Positions 56,292 to 64,000 of a stretch of DNA of 64,000 nucleotides are shown piece by piece. The position numbers were made by a program, and so were the translations under genes. The first letter of the stretch is position 1. Each line of letters opens with the position of its first letter. Source of the stretch: Pestalotiopsis fici W106-1 (lineage: Eukaryota > Ascomycota > Sordariomycetes > Amphisphaeriales > Sporocadaceae). Below the pieces are notes generated by a model, which saw only the letters and a program-made list of their open reading frames with translations, did no database searches and was not told where the DNA came from. The stretch covers positions 919,490-983,489 of the forward strand of contig NW_006917100.1 in NCBI RefSeq assembly GCF_000516985.1. The letters run 5' to 3'.

Positions 56292-59200
56292 GGCGAAAGC
56301 AGAACCTGGTAAGATCTTCTGGTCGAATGGAAGATCGGAATGGTTTTCGTCTTTACCAGGACATCCGTAAAGTTGCTGGCTATGATTCAATGGATTTGGT
56401 TGACCACCTGCAGTGGTGCTCGTGTCCACTGACAGGCTCCGTCCGAATTGACTTCGTCCAAATTCAATTGCCTGCACCAAACTGGCAACAGAGTTGGTGC
56501 TAGGTAGAGAATCCGGGGTGGGAGAGGAAGGGAGAAAAAAAAGCAGAGCCTCCCAAACTTTCAATGTCCACCACTCCTAGGTCTTGTTTACGCTTTTCCT
56601 TTGAGGCACAGAAACCACAATTGTCTGTAGCCCAGCTTTGTCGTGATCCGGATGTCAATTGTTGTGAGTTTGAACAAGAATCAGGCCTTATTGGTCGAGA
56701 ACGAGCCAAGGAATATCTGTGACCTTGCCGAACACCCGGGGTGGGAATGCCGTGTGCACCTGCGATCTGAAAAGAAAACGCAAACGATATCGACTCGGTG
56801 ATGATGGACACAAGGTATGACCACAAACAATGAAGGAGGGAAGTAGAGAGTAGTCAAAAAAAGACTCCAAACAGAAAAGAACGAGAAATAGACCCGCGAA
56901 CGAACAAGCGAACCGAAGGGAGGGAACGGTAGGAGGCTGTCCCAGAGGAGGCGAATGGCTGAGACTTTTGAGGACGGGGTCGGGCTTAGGGTGGAACAGA
57001 CCTTCCAAGAGGGGAGAAGGGGAAGTGTAAGTACTAGTAGTAATAAACAAGAACCAGAACTGCTTTCTCTAGGTTATGACGGTGACCCTGCTTTTTGTTT
57101 CTTTTGCTGCTGGCTTAGGTAGTAGACGACTGACTGACTGACATGTTCCGGGCCATGGGAGTCAAGTTGTGGGAATCTGCGTCTTGGCATACAGGTTGCA
57201 TAGGGTCTCTGAAATGGATCGATCGTCTGAAGCGCAGCCAGTCAGGTCAGTGCCCGGTATCATTTTAGCAGGTGGCTATCTAGCAAGTACTGCCAATGGT
57301 ACCTACCTCCATTATTTTGGTATGATAGCAACGCAGGTATTGTCTACTACTACTGGGTACACTATCAATGTATCTATCTACCTGACAGGCTTGTTTCCCA
57401 GGTTCTTGTTCTTCTCCACGCCTTTGATGGGGGGCCCTGGGGGAGCGGGAGGGGAGGGGGCGGCCATCTATTACAACCCAGGCAAGGCCTATCTCTTACC
57501 TGCCTTCTGACCGTAAACATTGTACATATTTTCAATGACAACTAGAAGCGGTGCAAGCCAGAAAAAGACCATCCCGCCGGACAGGACGGCAAGGATCTCT
57601 ATCTAGGTGTCCGAAGGTGCCTTTGGGGGCGCTGCGCAGGGGTTCACTTTGGGCTTTGTTGGAAAGGGACTACTTGTACTTGCTTGTGGTGCTTGTGTGT
57701 ATGTCTGTGTGTGTGTTGCACGACCTACCTAGGAGCGAGAGCTACCTTGTACTTACCACTCGGTTGTTGCTGGCCGCCAAGCAGGAGGTGCGGATTTGGG
57801 AGGGTATCAAAAAGGGAATTGCCGGTTTGCCGATTCTGGCGCTTGCAGCACTTGTCTTGGCATTCGCATTTGTGTCTTGGCATAGGGTTCAGTGGCTTGC
57901 CAATTCTAAGGCTCAGGGCTTCCCAAGAGGCAGATCTCATTCCCAACGGCCCCTATGCCAGCACTAGTATCGCAGAGTGGCACGAGCAAAAAAAGACTAT
58001 CAAATCTGATTTCTCAAGAATCATCACCGCCCATGGGGTAGGTATGGAACGATCTAAGGGGAGGGGAGAAAGATTCCAGAAAGAAAGGGGCTTGGTTCAA
58101 GGGTCTGGCTGATTGCTTTCTTCCATTGCTTGCTTTAGTGAATTTGACTGGCTAAATTTGTCGTCTCGCAGATGAGCCTTTGTGCCTTCATATGATGGTA
58201 AGCAGGCAAGCAAGCAAGCGGTTAGGATTGGATTTCAACTTCCGATATAACCGGTCACCTTACCAGGTAGGATTGGGATCGATTATTGCTCATCAAGCAC
58301 GATTGACAGGAAGATTAAAGCCAGACAAGGCCAGACATGAACACGCGTACAGAGTATTTTTGGTACCCATCGTGATCTTCTCACTGATCTCTGGCAAGGA
58401 AAAAAAGAAGAATAATTATTAGAATAAAGTTAGGCTCAAGCATAACCAACTCTAAGCAGGAAAGAAGAAGAAAAAAGATTCGCTGTGTCCTTCCTTTCCA
58501 CCTGCACGTGTAGATGTGCTATGTAATAGCGCTTGGTCTATTATGGTAGCCGTCTCGTCGCTCATAGTCCAGCCTATACTAGAAGGGGCTACCCCACGAG
58601 TTCTAGACCTTCCATAAGGAGCAGGCCTATGAACTTGACACAAGTTAAACGGGCTGACTTGAAGAATGCTGGGGCTGGTAGTAGATACATTGGCTACTAT
58701 GTATGTGTAATAAAGCAGCACTCTGGCTAGTAATCTGTAGTAATCTGCTGATGTCAATATGATCACACAATGTGGAATTTTTGGGGGGATTTGACGATTC
58801 TTTGGCCTTGTCAATGTCGTCGTCTTCCTTGTTCCCAATCCCCCACGTTCCCGTCGTCGTTTTGTCGTGCCTCACTCGTACATTAGTTTGCCGATTTGCC
58901 GTGCGCTGCCGCGTGCAGTCGAATCTCTGGGCAAGACTGGGCACATGGGCAAAACAACAGCATTCAATGGTGCAGGGCAAAAGGCAGTCGACAGGCATTG
59001 GCTGCGCTTGCAGTGGTGAAGGCGGATGATCTCCATAAGCAGTGCTCTACAATGTACCGAACAACGCCCAACCGCGTCCTTGGACGGCCCCTGTCGCAGT
59101 TTTGGCCTCGTCCCAGAGTCTTGGCCTGCAGCGGAATCCAGCCACTGCCACCTTGGCAGTGTTTCGAGCGTACTAACGGATCTTAGTATCAGGTACCTAG

Positions 59201-62200
59201 AGTGGGAGAGGCCAACAAGGTAGGGCAACACCATTGACAAAGTACAACAACCACATCAGTTGATTGACTGATCTACTTGATTATTACCGTCCGCGATGGC
59301 GGTGCATTTCGAACCGTGTGTGCGTGCCGACTAGGCGGACGGCTTGCCAGGCAGGAACGAAACGCAGTACTGCTTGGTGGCTGCCATTCTGATTTTTTTT
59401 TTTTTTTTTTTTCCCATGGACGCACTTCGCCTCGTTCTCCTTGCTGTTTCGGTTATGTTTATCTTCCGAATCATGTGTCTGGGATTGCTGGGCGGTGATG
59501 CTTATGTGATGGCTTTTTTTTTTCCCTCCCCTACCACACATTGACACGCATGAGTGAGTGCGAGAGTATACTCGTCGCATGTCCGGATTGTTAGATACCC
59601 GAATCGGGTGAAAACCACAGCGCTGAAGCCAGCCGCCTGCACAGTACGTACAGAGCAGACCTATGATCTCTTCTCATGTAGTAACAAGTCTTGTTACCAC
59701 TTTTGGTAATCTCTTCCTTCCTCATTGAAGCAATAATTGGAGCGCGACCCCCAACAATAACAAGGCAAGGGATGAAAAGACGACCATAATTCACGCGACT
59801 CGGCGAGCTTCAATAACGTCATAGTCCGGTGGCTCCACTAATGGAGTGTCCACGTCCGATAAGAGAAGCCCAGAGCAGTGATCTCTGCGCTACTACCAGC
59901 GTGCTCCTCTTCCACTTATCATGTGTGCAGACAAGTGCCCCATCCCATCAATCACGATGCGACAGAAGATCCAGTCCTTTGCTCATTGCCGGTGGATATG
60001 CCAAGCATTATTCGAACACCTAGAAAGCCCGCGACAATGTCAAATTGAAGCGCCGGCGGGCGCCTGTCCCACGGTGGCGCGTTTGGCTGCAAGGTGTCCA
60101 GATGGAAGAAATCTCCCCTTCACTATAACACGGAATCTTGGCATTGGGGCTATTCGGCATAATCGGGTAACCCGGCATCGCTGTGTCGCCGCTCTCGAGC
60201 ATGTTTGTGATACTACTATTCGGCTCATTACAGCACAGCCCGTCAGCTTAAAGGAGAATAAAAAGAATATCCAAACAAATATAGCCATATGGTTTTCTTC
60301 AGGGGAGCAGATGGCAAAGAAAATTTCCAGGTTCAATCTCGCTTCACTGATTCATGGCAGAGAAAGCAACGCTGGGCGAGGCTAGCAGAGGGCGGATGGG
60401 GGAGACGTGCCTGTCAGATGCTTGCATGCGGCCCACTAAGAGGTACCTAACCTACCTGAGGTTGTACTAGAACCTGCCCTGGAAGCCGTCCACATACCTC
60501 ACCTCAACCTAACAACCTCGTTCGACGGGCATGCATCTTCCAAGGAACCAAGGTACTGCTGTAGTATCTGTCTTCCAAGCCGGTCGATTTCCGAGGAATT
60601 TGGCCCTATTCCCGCCGCTTGTGTTTTTTTGGTCTACTTTATTGTCAGTATGAAAGATCCTATGCCGACAATATTTTATCATGACACTCACGTGGGTTAT
60701 TCGGGAAAAATAAAATGAGAAAAAAAAGAAGAAGAAGGCAAACTTCACTTGACTCGCCGCTTGTGCTTGGCATATTGAATTTTTCCCCGCAGAAGCCCAT
60801 AGATCTTTCAATATTTCTCATCATCGTGGAGTGCCATGATTGCCCATCATTATCCAGAACCACGGAGCATCCCTTCCAATGAGGACATCAAAAGAGGATC
60901 TCGCTTGTGGAAGAGCCTCAACTCACCCCAGTCAACCTCCACTACAACTAGTATGCACAGGCCTGTCCCCTGGTAGTTCATTACCGGCTGGGTTGTTGGA
61001 ATTTAGTTGGAAACATGGGCGCATCACTTTGATATTTCTCTTCTCTCTACTTTCGACAAGACTCTCAACATGAGGAAATAATTGCTTTCTCAGACATCAC
61101 CTGTTGAGGAAAAAAAAAAAGTCCACGACGGTTTTATGCCAATTTGTTTCCCGTCGTGGTTCTGCATGCCGCGGGAAAGGCTCGATGCAGTAGCCCGGTT
61201 CTATAGCGAGCCTTGACTCGGGAGGCCCCGAGAAACAATATTATAAACTTCAATTGCGGCTGCAATTGGAGGGAGAAATAAAAAAGATTAAGGTTAACAA
61301 CCAATGCTGGCTGCTCGGCCGAGGTCAAGACATAATCTCCTCCACGTGAGTACTTTGTACCTTTTTGTTTCCCACTTTCCAACGGCTTCCAGGAGTCAAT
61401 TGGTGCTTTTTGGAACTTTTTTCAATTATTGCCCGGTTGATCTGCGACTGGCATTCTCGCTGAACCCCATAGGTAAGAGGGATTATCGTGAGAATTCAGC
61501 ACGGCGCCTGTCGTGGCCTCCGAGATGACCCTTTTTACTTGACCGCTCCAATCAACCCTGTGAAGTGACCCGACAGCTAGTAACTCGTACAAGCGAAGGG
61601 GGTGGAGAGGGGGAATGGGGAACATGTGATGACGTACACCTTGTTCTTGGCACATGGCAATTCCCTCGTCTTACCCCCATATCGTAGCTCAGTAAGATGA
61701 GCCTAAAATGAACCTGTTTGCAACGGCAAAAACCCCCAGATGCAGCATCTTTATTCCGTGATTCGGGTTCGGCTATCATGTGCTGTAACATTATAGACAG
61801 AGGGAGAGAGTGAAAATCTCTGCCGTGTGAAGAAGAATGCGACGCTACTTTTGAACGACTGCCCAGCGCAAATCTGGCGCTGCTGCACCTCCCCCCTGGT
61901 CATGGCCTTTTTTGTCCCTTTGCCATTTTCGGAAGCCGACTCGGCACCGGAGGTCAGCTTAGTCGCATGTGTGTGAATGTGTGTGTGTTTCCCACATCTC
62001 CCCAGCTGCCCGTTCGTACAGTACAGTCCTTGACTTGATGGGTTAAAGTACTGCGGATGTGGCGCGCCAAGCCCGTTTCCCCAGGTCCCGAATGCGCGAC
62101 GGCGGCCGCATGCCGTATTGGGCCATTTTCCTCATTTCCATGACACTCGTTTGTATTCTCGGCCAAAAAAGAATTACTTTAAAACGCCCATCAATCATTC

Positions 62201-62744
62201 TCTGTTGGAGTGGACGAATTATTGTGAACATTGACGACATTTGATCGACAGGAGGGGAATATAAGGGTCCACGATGTTTCATCCTTATGCCTTCCTATCT
62301 CGGAAGTGTATATTCCAAGCCTTGATATCATAAAGATAAGTGGCGATCACTTGTATGTACAGCCATGCTGATCAACGATAGTGAAACAAAAACAGTGGAA
62401 GATTTATCGGCAGTCCGGATTTGCTACACGTGACTAGATTATACTGAGTAGTGAGTAAAGTGATATGATTCCAGGCCATTAGGCGATGCTATAGTGTCGC
62501 CTGTTCGGTGGTTGCGACCACTCGGCGGCGCGCAGATAGAGCAGTAAATCCAATGTACCGGTAGACTTTTTATCTTGATCCCAGATGTGAGGTAAAATAA
62601 TCCCACCTGATAAAATAGGCAATGATACTCTTACCCTTTAGCAAGGACTGGATATGAAGTCTCAAAGAAACGTCGAAACAGCACCAAGGACACGTGAAGG
62701 GTAGAGGTGATCGTCCGAGGGATTAAGAAAAAAACAATTTGAAA
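56292..62744. other. 6.4-kb gene-poor region with microsatellites
   Basis: No gene can be supported. Contents: GT-rich microsatellites near 57690-57718 and 61968-61990, a T20 run at 59393-59412, many ACCTACCT-type words, and a perfect hairpin CAATTGC-GGCT-GCAATTG at 61251-61268. Open frames up to ~150 codons exist on both strands but are low-complexity, start without ATG or carry no domain. Non-coding transcripts or distal regulation are possible and unproven. Confidence 0.4.
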
Positions 62745-63838
62745 TCAGTCCAGTTGACTCAAGTCGCAACGGATAAGCCACCCTTGCTCGTTGATGCCCG
62801 AGTTGACGTACGGCCGCACGAGCCGTCCATCCTCATCCTCGAGCTCAATGTCCCAGACCCGAAATTCGGCAGTAATGCGGCTCCGGCACCCGGGCGGCGG
62901 GCTCATCCAGCACCGGTAGACGGACCAGTCGGCGACGCCGACGCTGATGGTGCGGTACCCCCGAGCCCGCGCCTCGAGCATCATGAACCGGTTCAGCGCC
63001 GTCATGAGTCCGCGCCCTTCGTAACCTTCCTTGGTTACGCAGCCCGACCGGATAAGGGCCTCGCCCCAGCTGGCCGGCTGATCATGCCTCGACGACGATG
63101 GTGCGTCGCCGGGAGACGAGGACTTGCTGCCTCCGCGGACGGATAACCAGGTACCAAGCTCCCGAACTAAAGGTATAAAATCGTACAGGTCTTGGGTTGC
63201 CGTGTCCGGTTTCTTGTCCAGGACATCGAGGGCTAGTCCTACACACTTATTATGACCTTAGAAAACGATCTGCGCGTAATACTCTTTTTACGATTGATTC
63301 TATGAAACGCAACATAGCAATACATGTGAGTATGTAACGGAAAACTAACTTACAACCACTGGAAAGTCCATGCCCTCAAGCATGAGCATCGTTCCTTTGG
63401 TCTCAAAGTCTGGGTCTTCGGGATCCAGCTGGTCCCAGTAGAGACAACCGCCTGTCACTGCCGATTCGGCTTTTCGAAACTCATACTCGGAGTCAACAAT
63501 GGCGTAGGAGCAACCGCTATTTATGGCACTTGGGGGTCGAAATATTTCAGCTTTATGATTTTTCCGACAAAGATAAAAGGAAAGGGGATCCCCAATACTT
63601 CATCAAACTGTGAATAAAAGCCTCTTGTGTTGTGGAAGAAGAGGCGGGATGGTGAAACAGATTCTCAGAGCAGATCGCTCCAGCAACCCCACGAAAAGTT
63701 CATGTCTGCCGCGTATCTGGGTACTCACTGCATAAAGTGGCCATCAAGGGCAGCGAAAGCGCGCAAGGCATTGCCGACCTTGGGCTCGGGCAGCAGCGGC
63801 TGCCAGATGGATGGTCGAAGGAGAAACCCGTGAATCAT
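62745..63838 (-). CDS. GNAT-like N-acetyltransferase
   Basis: Minus strand, proposed exons 63838-63729, 63597-63354 and 63245-62745; 284 residues. The ATG at 63838 opens MIHGFLLRPSIWQPLLPEPK and the first exon ends at GTGAGT. The second acceptor is uncertain (63597 preferred, 63516 possible; both keep frame). Exon 3 must begin at 63245, because the later AG would put a stop in frame. The GCVTKEGYEGRGLMTALNRFM segment in exon 3 resembles the acetyl-CoA loop and following helix of GNAT enzymes (relaxed Q/RxxGxG/A), and YRTISVGVADWS the next strand. A Ser-rich insert precedes it. The acceptor substrate is unknown. Assignment is by motif shape rather than by a known orthologue. Confidence 0.65.
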
Positions 63839-64000
63839 TACTATGAAGACATGGAATTAGTACTTTTGTTTTAGCATTGTATAAAAATTGCTGTCGATGA
63901 TAGATTCAGCTATATTATATGCAGAGTTGCTGCAGTATGGCTTTCCGGACACAGCAGTCTGCTGCCAGCATACATTCAGTGGGTCTAGACAAAGTAAATC

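Noticed and set aside
57551..58112. Overlapping open frames with a leucine/valine-rich stretch
   Set aside because: The first lacks an ATG start and runs through GT microsatellite sequence, which gives artificial hydrophobicity.

Overview
The window is nuclear DNA of a filamentous ascomycete (Pezizomycotina). The signs are many genes with short GT-AG introns (about 41-83 nt, branch sites of the CTGAC/CTAAC kind), a DIM-2-like cytosine DNA methyltransferase, a Zn(II)2Cys6 regulator, a CFEM protein, a family PL3 pectate lyase and long gene-poor spacers. A Sordariomycete is my best guess, but this is inference. About twenty protein genes can be supported, and I saw no convincing tRNA, rRNA, CRISPR array or intact transposon. 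Exon coordinates below were derived by hand from reading frames, splice sites and family conservation.

Left part (0-17 kb): the 3' end of an alpha/beta hydrolase; a two-exon membrane protein; a four-exon cyclophilin whose first coding exon is only the ATG; a secreted M43-like metalloprotease; a divergent sugar-acid pair (a DapA-family 2-keto-3-deoxy-sugar-acid aldolase and a DgoD-like galactonate dehydratase) followed by a cyclase-family hydrolase; a multi-exon membrane protein whose middle I could not resolve; and a secreted PL3 pectate lyase. The aldolase, dehydratase and pectate lyase suggest growth on plant sugars and sugar acids.

Middle part (18-33 kb): housekeeping genes. These are an intronless 1254-residue DIM-2-like methyltransferase, an RMND1/DUF155 mitochondrial protein, a large mitochondrial-type protein of unknown function, and a 1580-residue Sec7-PH ARF exchange factor with a long disordered N-terminus.

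Right part (36-64 kb): the most interesting block is 36.5-43.3 kb. It is a compact catabolic-looking cluster of a carboxymuconolactone-decarboxylase-like protein, a type I Baeyer-Villiger monooxygenase (exact fingerprint), a metallo-beta-lactamase-fold lactonase candidate and a Zn2Cys6 regulator. Its promoters carry clustered CCGAG/CTCGG elements in 7- and 14-bp register. This reads as a ketone-to-lactone-to-hydroxyacid pathway under one regulator, although the regulator gene has an apparent frameshift. Next come an ascorbate-oxidase-type multicopper oxidase, a TMEM184/OST-alpha-like membrane protein, a CFEM surface protein, an acyltransferase-3 membrane protein with a reconstructed 723-nt first intron, a 6.4-kb gene-poor spacer, and a GNAT-like acetyltransferase at the right edge.
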